Shown here: in pieces, positions 48,086-60,462 of the stretch | Layout: each line of letters begins with the position of its first letter | Numbering within the stretch: the stretch's first letter is position 1 | Source of the DNA: Epiperipatus broadwayi | Taxonomy: Eukaryota; Onychophora; Udeonychophora; Euonychophora; Peripatidae | Length of the DNA stretch: 64,000 bases | Direction: 5' to 3' | NCBI GenBank assembly: GCA_028023455.1 | Contig: JAQFVV010012400.1 | Location: 16,545,490-16,609,489, forward strand | Notes under the pieces: model-generated | Told to the model about the DNA's origin: nothing | Database searches by the model: none | Seen by the model: only the letters and a program-made list of their open reading frames with translations | Program-made: the position numbers and the translations under genes

Positions 48086-48279
48086 TTCTCAACTATTTGA
48101 AAATATTATTCCATTCAAATTTGAATCCACACCCTTGGGAAAGATAACCAGATGTATTTGTCTCCTTACCATGTGGCATAAATTCTCAACTATTTGAAAA
48201 TATTATTTCATTCAAATTTGAATCCACGCCCATGGGAAAGATAAGCAGATGTACTTGTCTCTCTACCATGTGGCATAAA
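48086..48279. repeat. 97-bp tandem duplication with SINE-head-like sequence
   Basis: Two units of 97 bases (48086-48182, 48183-48279) differ at about seven positions. On the minus strand each reads GCCACATGGTA... and GGATTCAAATTTG, a weak A-box and B-box pair, so each unit may contain the head of a tRNA-derived SINE. Confidence 0.85.
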
Positions 48280-48775
48280 ACTATCTTTTTAATCCCATAA
48301 AGTTTTATTTTAATAGAGTATTATTTCTGCTATGACCAATTCAGTCATTCTCGTAGCTTATTATCTACAAAATACATATGAATTAGTAGGATTCAACAAT
48401 ATAAAAATGTAGGACAATTAAAAATCAGATCTTATTTACAAATACTATTGATTATCAAGACAAGTTCCCCATTTATAGATTTATGACTGTTATTATTATA
48501 AATATAAATAAAATGCTACTTCTAATATTAAAGAATGTACACATTAATAGAGCCTGTAAACAATCCTACAGGTAATATAAATACCTATCAAATATTATTT
48601 CTTACAGCAAAGTTTGTAAAATTTTAATTCATTTGTTAAAAGTCAATTCTCTATTGTAACATTATTCCATATAAGTATAAATCAATCATAAATCATTTTT
48701 AATATTATTTGATACTTATGATAGAAACTGTTTAAGTCCCATTTAAATGTTATGCATCTACATATATATATATAT

Positions 48776-48845
48776 AATAGTTTTTAGGTTAAACCGTGTG
48801 TTAGAATTAAACAAAACTAACACAGTATTTAACCCAAAAACTATT
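48776..48845. mobile_element. Small palindromic element, family D (short copy)
   Basis: AATAGTTTTTAGGTTAAA at the left is mirrored by TTTAACCCAAAAACTATT at the right, and a second inner pair (GTGTTAG/CTAACAC) extends the hairpin. It is a 70-bp relative of 7303-7517. Confidence 0.7.
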
Positions 48846-49019
48846 TTATTTATGTCATATAACAATGAAAACATTAAATATAATATATATATGATCCTTC
48901 TTTTCCTTCATATGTTAAATTTAAAATAAAACATCAGTTTAACATAGCTTAATTCTTTCATAAATATTGGTCATCTCTAATGAATAAAATTATATTCCTC
49001 ACGATATATATCTAAACAG

Positions 49020-49285
49020 TCTATAATCACCCAATTGAAGGCAAAAGTATCTTCAATAGCTCCTTTTAAAAGAACACTGATGAAGGCAGTCATCAATAGG
49101 TTTATCAAATGCTACATGATGAAGACTTGAATAGTTTTATCTTTGAATTAAAAATCACTATATATAACCATTTAATGACAATATTGTAGAGTTAATTGGA
49201 TTTGAGCAATGTATGAATATTTGGGGGAAAACACATTTACTTGACTGGAATTCAAATTCTGATTGTAGGCAAATAAGGAAATTGT
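49020..49285 (-). mobile_element. Possible decayed SINE, minus strand
   Basis: On the minus strand a TTTGAATTCC B-box-like string (near 49250) is followed downstream by TTCTTTTAAAAGGAGCTATTG, which resembles TTCTTTTAAAAGGACTGTTG in the SINE at 60109-60400. The match is short and the call is tentative. Confidence 0.3.
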
Positions 49286-50343
49286 ATAACAAAAATATAT
49301 AATGCAATAATTTTTATCTTCTTTGTGTCGCATTAAGTACTGCCAAAGATCTTAGGTATATCATTTATTAAGTCCTATTTTCTGTAGTTGTATTTCCTTT
49401 GTATTTGTAGGCAGTCCTGCTGAAATAATTCTATCTTTAGCAAAGTCACGATTTTTTATGGATGTTGCAGCATAGCTGTTCCATTTTCATCTAGCCAAAT
49501 ATTTAAAAAAAATTTCACTTTTTTTTTTTTTCTCAGTCCAAATTGCTTGCACATATTAATTATTGCACTATTAACAAAACTGTTTCAATTACTATAATAG
49601 AATAGTGTGTTTTAAATATTCAGGAACAAAAATGCCAAATGCTTTGCTCAAGATGGGGTTCAGATATGGACTGAGTGAAATGTGATTTTTTTTTTTCAAT
49701 TTGCAAGCATAGAAATTTTCTTTAGGCATTTAGCCTCTAGTCAATTCAACTAGATATCCAATTTTGCTACATGATAATTTATTATTTAACTATCACTATT
49801 CTTCCATGGGAGGCCTATTGGAAGGAAATTTACACATCAGTAATATTTAAAGCCTGTTTTACCTTTATCTTCTATTGTTACTAGTCTGGTATAAAACTGA
49901 AGTTAAATAATTGGAAGACTTAAGATAATAATATCAAATTTATAAAACAAAAGAAATAGAGAAAATATAAATATAGGACTGATGCTAAAATGTTTTTTGA
50001 AAAGAAAAAGAAGACATAAATTATAGTATGGTGTGATCTTAATATAATATTTTAACTTTTTCCCCACCATATTCCATAATCACATATTGAAAGCTCTTTT
50101 AAAACTAGTAGTGACTTCCTCTCCATGTTATATCAACTAATAACTAATTATATGTCTCAACTCCAGAAACCTCAAATTATTTTTCTTGGATATTCATATT
50201 GGAGATTTATAAAATATTTTGCCATAAACATATTTTTTTGCACAACATCCATTAAAAGTAAACTATAATTAAAAATCCCGTTATCTCAAAAAATTTACTT
50301 AATGATTTTCAATGGTATTTACTTCGATTTTCTTTATTTATTG
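49286..50343. other. AT-rich DNA, nothing identified
   Basis: No feature was recognised. Confidence 0.5.
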
Positions 50344-50616
50344 TAATATTTATAAGTTTGTTATTAATGCATGTTAAGAAAGGTAAAATAATTTAAATTT
50401 AAAATTTATATTGTGCTAAGCATGCTTTTGGCAGAATACTGCCAGAATCATAGTGCTGTCTTATTTCGCAGTTAAGGACGCAACTTTTTAACCGCAAAAT
50501 AAGACAGCACTATGTTTCTTGCAGTGTTCTGCCAAAAGCATGCTTAGCACAATATAAATTTTAAATTATTTTATCTTTTCTTAACATTTGTTTATAATGA
50601 ACTTATAAATATTGAT
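50344..50616. mobile_element. Foldback element, ~130-bp arms
   Basis: The arm 50344-50475 pairs with 50488-50616 around a 12-base loop. The inner part (GGCAGAATACTGCC..., AGTGCTGTCTTATTT) is GC-richer than the flanks and nearly perfectly matched; the outer part is more diverged. No target duplication is evident. It encodes nothing. Confidence 0.88.
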
Positions 50617-51480
50617 GAGTTACAGTGATAAAATGCCATTCCTTATCTTTCACCAACCCTTAACTAAAACCATTACAAAATAGACAAATATTCTACAAGT
50701 AAAACAATGTTCTTATTTTTTATCAGTTGTAAATTATATTTAATATATATATATATATTATTTAATGCAAGGTTTTTAATTATATTAACATGTTTATTAA
50801 AGAATTATAAAATAAATCTGCTAGAATACCATCCTAGAAGGAGGAAAGGTAGTTTTGGATTATATTTTCAGAAAAAGGAAACATTTAATTTGACTAATAG
50901 TCTCTGGATATATAACCTATGACTAGTAATTTCTCATTTCACTAAGAAGAGCCATTTTACACTGCATCAGCTTCCTTCATAAACATTCAAAAAGGTAAGA
51001 GTATAATACTTTCCCTATCAATATAGAGACTACATCATATTACAACTTCTTTGTGTGTTTTTATAGTAAATGCAATAACAATAATCTGACTAAAACACAT
51101 TAATCTGAAATTTTTATCTTTGAGATAACAAAAACTAGATACTTATTTATTTATCACATTGGATGGCTGATTGGCTATAGATTGACTATTTTTAAAAAAT
51201 AAACCACCCTAAGCCTATTTATGAACTAAAAAAATTTCTTAACTTGGCCCCAAAATTCAATTCAGGAGCATAGGATGATGTATTAATCAGTAAGCCAAGA
51301 GGTCTTCATTTCATTTATAAATCTAATATTTTACTTAAGATCTAAAAATTTAAGATGCTATTAGGAAGAAAATTCTCTTATTTATGTTCTAGTGATCAAG
51401 AAACACCATGGTCTTTCTTCTCAGTGCCTGATAAGGCAGAATGAATGTTTGTGTAAATGATAAATATTTTCCCAATACAT
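50617..51480. other. AT-rich DNA upstream of the RTE copy
   Basis: The minus strand near 51150-51300 reads like another decayed SINE (CTTGGCTTACTGATTAATAC), but the evidence is weak. Nothing else was recognised. Confidence 0.4.
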
Positions 51481-51490
51481 ATATACAATT

Positions 51491-54461
51491 ATGACAGACA
51501 AAAATAAAGCATGGCCCTTATTCCCAGGGGGCTGTAAAGTCATCAACCAAGGCAGCGGTTGGTGGCCGAAGGCGGAGGGTGCTAAGAATCCCCCGATTGC
51601 GGACCCAGGCTGCCATTTGATGATGACTTTTTATTTAGGTACTTACAACTGCAGATCACTTTCAAGTGAAGGAAGATAGCAAGAATTAGAAGAAGAACTC
51701 TCTTATATTAAATGGGACATTATTGGACTTTGTGAAGTTAGAAGAAAAGGTGAAGAGACAATTGATTTAAAAAGTGGATATATACTCTATTATAAAGGCA
51801 CAAATATTGGAAATACAAGTGGAGTAGGATTCATTATAAATAAAAAGTGGAAGAACAATATTGTGGAGATTGATGGTGTATCGGACAGAGTGGCAAGATT
51901 AGTTATACAACTTAATAGCAGATACCAAATGCAGATAATTCAGGTTTATGCCCCAACAAGTTCTCATGGTGATGAAGTAGTAGAAGATTTTTATATGGAT
52001 GTACAAAAGGCTTTTGATCAGAGTAAACACCATTTTAAAATTGTTATGGGAGACTTTAATGCTAGAATTGGTAAAAAAATGAAAGATGAAAGTGATGTGG
52101 GTAATTTTGGTTATGGTAATAGAAATGAGAGAGGACATAGACTTGTGGAGTTTGCAGAAAAAGAAAAACTTTATATTATGAATTCTTTTTTTGAGAAAAA
52201 TGTTAAAAGGAAATGGACATGGAAGCATCCAAATGAAGGTACAGCAGAATTGGATTATATTTTGACTAACAGGAAATACATATTTCAAGATTGTAATGTT
52301 CTTAATAAATTTAACACAGGAAGTGATCATCGATTAGTAAGGTGTAAGATATGTGTTAATGTAAAACTAGAGAGACAAAAATTATTAAGAAAAACAATAT
52401 TTACAGTTGATATTCCTAATCTTCAGAAACATTCTAATGAATTTAAATTAGAACTTACAAATCGGTTTTAAGTATTAGTAGATTTTGAACATGATTCAGA
52501 TTTGAATGAAATTAATATGAAAATAACTGATACACTTTTGAAAACTGCAACAAAGATAGCTGGTAGAAAGAAACAGCAATTGACCAATAAAATTTCTACT
52601 GAGACTAGAGAATTTATGAAGAAAAGAAGGAATATGAAGATATACAAAAATGATGCATTAAAAAGAATTGAATATCTCGAATTTTGTAAAATGGTGCGGA
52701 AAAGAGTTGAAAATAATATAAGAAAGTATAACTGTGAACTAGCAAGGAAAGCTGTAGAAGAAAATAAAAGTCTTAAGAATGTAAAACAACATTTTGGTAT
52801 TGGTAGGAAATTTATATCTGCAATAAGAAAAAAAGATGGAATTATTACTAAAAGGAGAGATGACATCATGAAATTGGTAGAAGATTTTTATCAAGAATTA
52901 TATAGTAATAAAGAACAAGTACCTCCTATATCTATTACATCTTCCAAATTGCCCAGAATTTTAAATGAAGAAGTGAGACATGCAATTAAATGTATGAAGA
53001 AAGGAAAGACTCCAGGTAATGATGGAATTATAATTGATATATTAAAAGAAGCAGGTGAAGAAATAAAAAAATTTTTAGCAAAGTTATATACCAAATGTCT
53101 AAATGATAAAGATGTACCGGATGATTGGAAGAATGCAGTAATAATATTAATATTTAAAAAAGGTGATAAAGAAGATATTAGAAATTACAGACCTATCAGC
53201 CTTTTATCAGTTTTATATAAAAATTTTACCAAGATAATTACTACTCGTCTACAGAGAACATTGGATTTCCACCAACCAAGAGAACAAGCCGGATTTAAAA
53301 ATGGTTTTAGTACAGTAGATCATATCCAGGTATTGAGAGAAGTTATAGAAAGAACAAATGAATATGAGTTGCCATTATGCTTAGGATTTGTAGATTATGA
53401 AAAAGCATTTGATTCTATAAACATTTCTTCAGTGATTAAAGCATTAGATCATCAAGGTATAGATCCAGGATATTGTCATATTTTAAAGAATATTTATAAA
53501 AATGCAACAGCAACAATTAGATTACATAATGACACTGGGAAAGTCAACATTGAGAAAGGTGTAAGACAAGGTGACTCCATATCTCTAAAACTTTTTACAG
53601 CAGTGCTGCATGAAGTATTTTGTGGATTAAAATGGGAAACTAAAGGAGTGAAAGTAAATGGTGATTATTTAAGTCATTTAGATTTTGCAGATGATGTAGT
53701 TGTTTTTGCAAATAATGCTTCAGATCTGCAGGAAATGTTGCAGGAATTATCAGATGAAAGTAGGAAAGTAGGACTAAAGATAAATGTTAAAAAGACTAAA
53801 GTAATGTTTAATCGATTTGCTCAAAATATGAAAATAAAGATTGATTATGATGAATTAGAAGAAGTTAACAGTTACAAATACCTTGGTCAGATTATTAATA
53901 CAGATGGAAACATAATGGAGGAAATTAATCATAGAATTAAACTTGGTTGGAGTGCTTTTGGTAGAAATAACTTGATACTAAAAGGAAATATGCCTATGTG
54001 TTTGAAAAGGAAGGTTTTTAACAAATGTTTTACCAGTTCTTACTTATGGATCCGAGACTTGGACACTTAATAGAAGAGCAATTCAGAGACTTCAGACCAC
54101 TCAAAGAAGTATGGAGAGATGTATGTTGGGAGTAACAAGAAGAGATCGTAAGCGCAATGTATGGGTAAGAGAACAAACAGGTGTTACTGACCTCATTGAA
54201 AAAATTAAAAGATTGAAGTGGAGTTGGGCTGGACATATTGTTAGAAGAGATGATAATAGATGGACAATTGAAATTTTAAACTGGATTCCAAGAGATTGTA
54301 AAAGACCCAGAAAGAGACCACATGTGAGATGGATGGATGAAATAAGAAAGTGTGCAGGGGTGATGTGGAGAAGAGAAGCTAAAGATCGGAGAAGATGGAT
54401 TAAACTTGGAGAGACCTTCATCCTGCAGTGGATTGATAATGATGATGATGATGATTATTGA
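51491..54461 (+). pseudogene. RTE-clade LINE, near-complete copy
   Basis: One frame runs almost throughout and encodes an endonuclease followed by a reverse transcriptase, about 990 codons. Endonuclease residues present: Asn in TYNCRS (51647), Glu in LCEV (51734), MGDFNAR (52046-52066) and SDH (52322-52330). Reverse transcriptase: YRPISLL, FVDYEKAFD (Asp 53393), GVRQGDS, FADD (53684-53695). The C-terminus has the RTE-type WAGHIVRRDDNRWT and RPRKRPHVRWMDE segments. Breaks: stop TAG at 51677-51679, stop TAA at 52469-52471, and loss of two bases near 54027 that shifts the end into the frame 54111-54461. A SxP-type motif B residue is also changed (SISLKLF). The 3' end is a GATGATGATG run, usual for RTE. 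It could have supplied the machinery that spread the shorter copies, but in its present form it cannot. Confidence 0.93.
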
Positions 54462-55674
54462 AAGAGGACTGCAGAGACTATGAGTATTTCATGTTGCATG
54501 TCATATGTCAGACATTATAAAATTATACAATAATATGTAACAGAGGATTCTATTTTCAACTAGCTGACAGTAACCAATTCAGCTAGCAATTGAGTATCTT
54601 TGGGGATAAAGTTATCGGGTAGGGAGAGGTGCACACCAATAGCAACTGTTTAAGTTATCAACCAATAGTTGTATCTACACTTAAATATTTATAGACAAGC
54701 CCCCATCCAGCATTGAACAACTATTTTACTTTTATTATATAAAATAATGACAAAAAGGATAATATATCAGATTAAGATCTGATGAACCTAAATGTAATAA
54801 ATAATGCAATAAATTATTTATTATTTATTCAAATATAAATATAGAACATTTTTGCATAATATCTTTAGTTTCATCTTGTCAATACATAATATATTTAGAG
54901 GTTTGGAATACAAATTTTCTTACCATATCTAGATTAAATACTGTGTAATTTGGAATACATTTTTTCTTTATCATATCTTAATCAATTTATTACATAAACA
55001 ACGCCTTTTTCAATTTGATTTATTAAATATATTTTAACAATTTAGAAAAATATTTATACAATGATCCGAGCTTCATGATATTACACCTCTTTACCTAATT
55101 TAAACCCCATTAATAATCGTGAATCTTCCCAAATTCTGTAATGAGATTTTATACCCTTTTTCCTATAGTTTGACTTCAGTTAGAACTGCTTTGTTATTTA
55201 AATATTTATTAAAACTAATTGTGTTATATTTAACTATTAATATTACCAATTACCTGGTGGTAAAATATTAATAAATAATGCTATTTAAGAGTGTTTTAAA
55301 TGTGTATTACTTACAAATGGTTAAATATGCATTGGTATAAGATTTCATTGCATTGGAATATTTATTTTCTATTTTGCAATTTTGTCCAAACTTTTACGAT
55401 TAAAAGCCACATTTCTTCGATAAGTCTTAAATCGTCCTTTTCCAAAGACAATGGGGAATCCTTCATTAATTAGTTTAAAATGACAAGTTAAAGTTTAAGG
55501 GCGGTTCTAATTTAAAATCGTTTGTATAGATTTTGCGAATTCATTTTCTAAGTAGAAAATGAATTCAAGATAATGGATTTAAAAGTCTTATCGAGGTAAT
55601 GGATCGTATTTCAATTAGAGAAAATTCCTTTTGGTAACAAGATAAAAGCTTAGCTGTAAGGTATAGAGATCAGA
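54462..55674. other. Unique AT-rich DNA
   Basis: No repeat or gene was recognised. From about 55380 on, CpG-containing words become more frequent, which may mark the approach to a transcribed region. Confidence 0.4.
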
Positions 55675-55752
55675 ATGGGCGGAAAAAATCGTGAAGAGGA
55701 GATAAATACCCTGAAAAATTACCTAGAAGGAGCCATTACTTTCAATTTGTAA
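55675..55752 (+). CDS. Possible first coding exon, unknown product
   Basis: An ATG in a fair context (CAGAATGGGC) opens a 25-codon frame, MGGKNREEEINTLKNYLEGA..., closed by TAA at 55750. A GTAAGA that fits a splice donor overlaps this stop (TTTCAATTT then GTAAGA at 55749), so an exon could end just before it. The local sequence has more CpG than its surroundings. I do not recognise the peptide and cannot see the next exon. It may be chance. Confidence 0.2.
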   Translation: MGGKNREEEINTLKNYLEGAITFNL

Positions 55753-56922
55753 GAAGAGTTGCCACCAGAAATTTATGTCCCCATTTTAATATTGGATCTT
55801 AACTGTATTCGCAGTACGGTACGCGGCTAATTTCGGGAATCTATTGCTGGATCCCGAAGTTCCCCAATAAATCTTCAAATGTTGCGACTAAAATAGAACT
55901 CTCCGATGCCCAATCATAAGCTGCCTAAAATCCATAATGAAACTAATCTATAAAATGAATTTTATTTGAATTAAGTGTGCATCTATGATTTCTTCTAAAT
56001 CTAACCTGACTCTGTGCTCCTGAATCAACAAACAAGATATGAAGGACTGGTAATTTTTAATATTTAATTAAACCGCAACTTTCCAATCTATTCATGAACT
56101 ATCTCACTAATTATATTAAAAATGATTATTGCCTTAAATCTTGTTACTCATTTAATTATGCTTAAAATTGTTACACAGTAATTCTCTATATCGTTATATC
56201 TCCAGTCCTAAATTAATACTTTGATAATTTTCTTTCTCCTCTCATGACAGTCTATTTTTATTAACTCTTACTTGTATTGTATTTGTTTTAATGATTATTA
56301 ATGTCATTTAATTGTGATATGATATGCCAATAAGGCTTTAACTTGATAATGTTTTCGTTTAAACTTATCCTAAGAAAATATTTACCGTATAAAGTTTTAT
56401 AGCCTATTTCTTGCCTATGAGAACTAAATTAATAATAGTTCTACTAATTATCGGGTTGATATAATTTATATCAAGAGCTGATATAAATTCTATTAGCTTA
56501 ACTTATAGCCACTATGCTTCAGACTAGTTTCATTTAATTTTTAAACAAAATTATTTGCATGTGTTAATTTGAATTCATTAAGGGTTTGACGAAGTTTTAT
56601 AAGGGAGAGAAATATATTTTTGAGTTAAGCCTGACCTTCCTGCATTTGGTTTGGGGAGAGCATGATATAAGGGGTATTATTATATAATTAGGTTTGGGCG
56701 TTTGTCTATCGTAAGTTTGATTTTAATCTTATTGACCAAGTCGTCACGTCAAGCATTTATATTATATAATTTGTGAGTTAAATTTAATATTATGACAATT
56801 ATATTATTTCTGTTCCTAACGTTGCTGACACAAGCTATCTTCTTGATTTCTTAGGTTTTGTCATTCCTGTGATGTTATTTTAATTGATTGAAACATAAAA
56901 TAAATGTTATTTACTCATTTGT
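55753..56922. other. Unique DNA, no feature assigned
   Basis: It lacks the long homopolymers and repeat matches common elsewhere in the window, and has words such as ACGGTACGCGGC (near 55817). It may be intronic or promoter DNA, but nothing specific can be shown. Confidence 0.35.
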
Positions 56923-57168
56923 TCATCGCTTGTTGGAACACCGAAGATTTGTGGCTAATTCCCAACCTGGCTTTCCCCGTGTTCCACAATCATTCGCATA
57001 GTAAATGTGCTTGTTGAGACAAGTAGCCATTAGTCTTCTTGAATCGTCGACAAAACCATTCACTTTATCTTCATTCCAATGCTCATAACGTGTTAGTACC
57101 GTTTTCATTGCTGAATTCAAATAACAGCCCACATTGTTGCTTTGTAATTTGTGACGAATTGATCCCTT
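56923..57168 (-). CDS. Possible host exon, Cys-containing, unknown product
   Basis: On the minus strand an open stretch runs from an AG that could be a splice acceptor (TTTTAAAAG ending at 57167) to a TGA at 56923-56925, about 80 residues. The peptide is of mixed composition, with YEHWNEDKVNGFVDDSRRL and CGTRGKPGWELATN, and four Cys, unlike the noise frames of this window. GC content is raised over exactly this stretch. It looks like a terminal coding exon of a possibly secreted protein. I do not recognise the family and see no upstream exon. Confidence 0.4.
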   Translation of the reverse strand, partial: KGSIRHKLQSNNVGCYLNSAMKTVLTRYEHWNEDKVNGFVDDSRRLMATCLNKHIYYANDCGTRGKPGWELATNLRCSNKR

Positions 57169-57171
57169 TTA

Positions 57172-57786
57172 AAATCAAATTATTTTATATCTCTATGAAA
57201 TTTTAAATAATCGTACTTCGCCAGGTGTTTAATTGAAATCATATCTTTATATTTCTCATGCTTTCCATAAACTGATTTATAGAGGAGTGGGAGATAAATC
57301 TCGCTTTTTTGTTTTCTTTATATAAATTAGAAGCATATTTTCTTTCTAGATAAATATCAAATTAATAGTTAACATATATAATTCATTTGGCACATAGGCT
57401 ATACATATTGTAATCACACATGTCTGTTTTGTCAGAGTATAGATTAGATATATATATCTATACTTTAGGTATTTATGAATTAATTATTGGCATATATAGA
57501 AAACCCGCTATTAGCCTTGTATATTGTAAATTCATGTATTAGACTAGCGATAAGTTATGCAGATCATCATCACCATTTATATAATCATTGCTTGTATTAA
57601 ATATATATTATATTTGGTGTCTGACCCATCATTATTCATTAATTAGATTAAGTATTAATATTCATTGTTGTTTGGCAACCCATATATATATATATATATA
57701 TTGATTTATGCAGAGATATCCGTAAGTGGTTTTATCCTGCGTTATTTAGAATCAGTTAAGTAGTCTCATTAATAATAATATCCATT
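57172..57786. other. AT-rich DNA with AT microsatellite
   Basis: An (AT)n run lies near 57682-57700. No gene was recognised. Confidence 0.5.
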
Positions 57787-57965
57787 GAGCTAGTTCGTGG
57801 CACATATTATTGTTGTACGGTCATACTTTGGCGTTTGATCTGGGATCTTGGGACAGGGTTCGAATCCAAACTGGTCTCGGATCAAATTAAGATCAGGATG
57901 GCTCGGAGTTCCTTCTATGATCTAAGGTCATGTTGGAGATAGGATATAGTGACCGGTACAATATA
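57787..57965 (+). mobile_element. tRNA-derived SINE candidate
   Basis: A canonical B box GGGTTCGAATCC (near 57857-57868) and an upstream TAGTTCGTGGC that may be a decayed A box suggest a tRNA-like head. A GC-richer body follows with GATCAGGATGGCTCGGAGTT and ends near GACCGGTACA. No second copy and no clear target duplication were found in this window. Confidence 0.6.
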
Positions 57966-58609
57966 TTTAAACCAATTTTAAAGTACAGTAATTTATTAAT
58001 CAATAATAATAAAAAATAATAAAAATAATGATAATTTTAAAATGTCTGTTTTCAAGCTGTAATACAATAAAACAAAAAAATATGTTAATATCTTTACTGT
58101 CTATATGATCCCAAATTGTAAAGCGAGTAACAATTATTTTGAGGCATCAGATATGGACAGCATGAAAAATATAGTACCCCCTTCATATCCACTGCATTTG
58201 GTTCCAATTCTAAGTTTTACTGATTACATAAAACTATGAAATAACTGACAGATGATTTCTGATGACACTTAGCAAAATGGGTGCTTGTAAGAAATTTGTA
58301 AATTCAAAATTTATAAATTTCTAATTTTCTTTTTTTTTTATTTAATAATTTTTCAAAATGTGTTTAGTAAAATTATGGTGTGCTCCTGAGTATATGAGAC
58401 TACTGTATTCAAAATGTGTTCTGAAAATATAAATCATAAAAACTGTCATATAACAACTAATTGTTACAGATTTGAAATATCTAGAGAGCTTTGTCTTAAT
58501 AGTCAGAAAAAAATGAAGCAATTGTATAAAAAAAATGTCCATCAACTTCTTTCAATAAGGCAGGCAAGTGAAAAATATGGTGTATAGATAAACTGGATCA
58601 TACTACTTT
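57966..58609. other. AT-rich DNA, nothing identified
   Basis: No feature was recognised. Confidence 0.5.
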
Positions 58610-58990
58610 TTGTTAAAAATTGTTTCACATTCAGGGTTTTGTGCACTGGCGATATGTCATGGTGAAGCTATTATTTCCCATTTTGCCATAAATCTGGACA
58701 TTTTCATTTCACCACATTATGTAAATGTTTCAGAACTTCTATGTAAAATCCCTAATACTTATAAACAAATTCTGAATGAACAATTCTGTTTGCATAAAAA
58801 AAAAATCAGCCATCATCTTGATATTGACTTTACTTGCTATGCTTTTTTAGGATGTGGTGAATTTGATTCTTCCATTAAACTACTCATAAATTTGTATTTT
58901 CCCAGAGCAGCTTCTTGTACACTATTTCAAGCATTACAACTGTTTCTTCTTCCACTTTTTCATAACAGAAAACAGAATTTCATATTCTAA
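58610..58990 (+). other. 126-codon open frame, unrecognised
   Basis: The frame is longer than most noise frames here and has a mixed composition (HSGFCALAICHGEAII, LGCGEFDSSIK). I cannot assign it to a family. It could be a decayed mobile-element gene on either strand, because the opposite strand also shows gene-like words broken by stops. Low confidence. Confidence 0.2.
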
Positions 58991-60108
58991 TTTTTCAGCT
59001 ATCACAGGTAAGGAAAAAAAATTATTACGTGGCATCATGAATTCACTTGATGATGCCATTCAGCACAGATGCAGAAGGGTCCCTGCAAGAGATATCTAGT
59101 GGCAGGGGCATGTACTATAATGGGCTCGCTCATCAATTCTGATTTCTTTGGGATTCCCTTCGTATATCTATGCACATAAGACTATCAAAATACTATTATT
59201 ATTATTAACAAATAAATACAGTATTTAAAATGTGAACATATTTTGTTCCATAAATCTTTCTTATTCTATGATCTTGTAAAATTGATTAGTTTTTTTTTAT
59301 TATAATTATCATTAAACCTCTGGAAATATTATCTTAAATAAGACTGCTCAAGTTGGTGCATAAATTAGCAAGCATACATATTTTTATTAGAGATTAATAA
59401 CATGACAGTGTATTGCAATTAATCATACATCTAGTAAATAATGTCAAATTATAATAATTATCACCTGTACTTTCAAAATACATATCACATCTTATTGACA
59501 AAATGTGATCTAAAATGTTTTTTTCTTGGATGAGTCTTCAGAAGCTTCTATATTCAAGTTATATATCCAAAGACTTGAAGTAATAAACCATTAGTTTCAT
59601 ACGTCATGTAATATTAACACAATTCCTTAAGGAATGTGTACTAATTCAAAAAAACAATGGCGAATGAGTCTTGAGATTTTAAAATAAAATAAAAAACATA
59701 TCAATTTAATAATATGTGAATAACATATACTTTTGTTTTTTTGCACTTTTCAAGCAATTATCTCTCCTTTTTCATCTGAATCTGTAGTCTTCAAGATTAA
59801 ATAAATCTCTAACAAAGATTACAAATTCACCAAAATCTGGTGTAATAAACTGAACAATAATCAAATAATGAAAACATTGGATCACATAGTAAGTTTTATA
59901 TCAATGATATAGTATTGTGAAATAAGTTACTAAAAGATTAATTAATAAAAATATAATCATTAATCATTTTATAAGTCCAGCTAGATTTCCAATTTTCTAT
60001 TTTAGCAATTAAATGACCAAATGGAATATCTTTAATATTTGAGTTAAACAGAAAAAAAAGAAATTCTAGCAAAAAGTTAAACATAATATTAACAAAGATT
60101 TACCAGGA
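58991..60108. other. Unassigned DNA
   Basis: The part 59040-59160 is GC-richer (GCAGAAGGGTCCCTGCAAGA) but shows no clear frame or repeat match. The rest is AT-rich with no feature. Confidence 0.4.
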
Positions 60109-60400
60109 ATATGCTAGGGATCTCAGGGCATAATAATAGAACATTTGACTGTCTTGACTAATGATCCGAAATTCAAATCCACTCTAAGTAACAAAAATTA
60201 TCAAGTCTGAATCAATATTAACTTTTCCTCTCAAGTAGCCAACTCATAATTATCTCATATTGATTGACAAATAGATAGATATCTATTCTTAGCTAGAATT
60301 TCACTGTTCTTTTAAAAGGACTGTTGGAGAGACAAAGGCAATGATTTATTTAAACTGTTTTATCAACCTACCAATATGAAAAGGCATTAACCATATGTTC
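60109..60400 (+). mobile_element. Decayed tRNA-derived SINE
   Basis: The head resembles a tRNA-Lys-like sequence: GATCTCAGGGCATAATAATAG as a damaged A-box side, and CCGAAATTCAAATCC as a damaged B-box side. The body shares an ordered set of words with 41940-42095 (CAAGTCTGAATCAAT, AACTTTTCCT, GATTGAC, TATTCTTAGCTA). The 3' end is not defined. Confidence 0.5.
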
Positions 60401-60462
60401 ATAAATGCTAATAGAACGACTTATGAATCTATTTTCATAAATAATTGATTAGAGCTAATTTC

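Noticed and set aside
49070-49110. CTGATGAAGGCAGTCATC
   Set aside because: No GAAA after a helix II; judged a chance box.
58255-58295. CTGATGACACTTAGC
   Set aside because: No helix II or GAAA.
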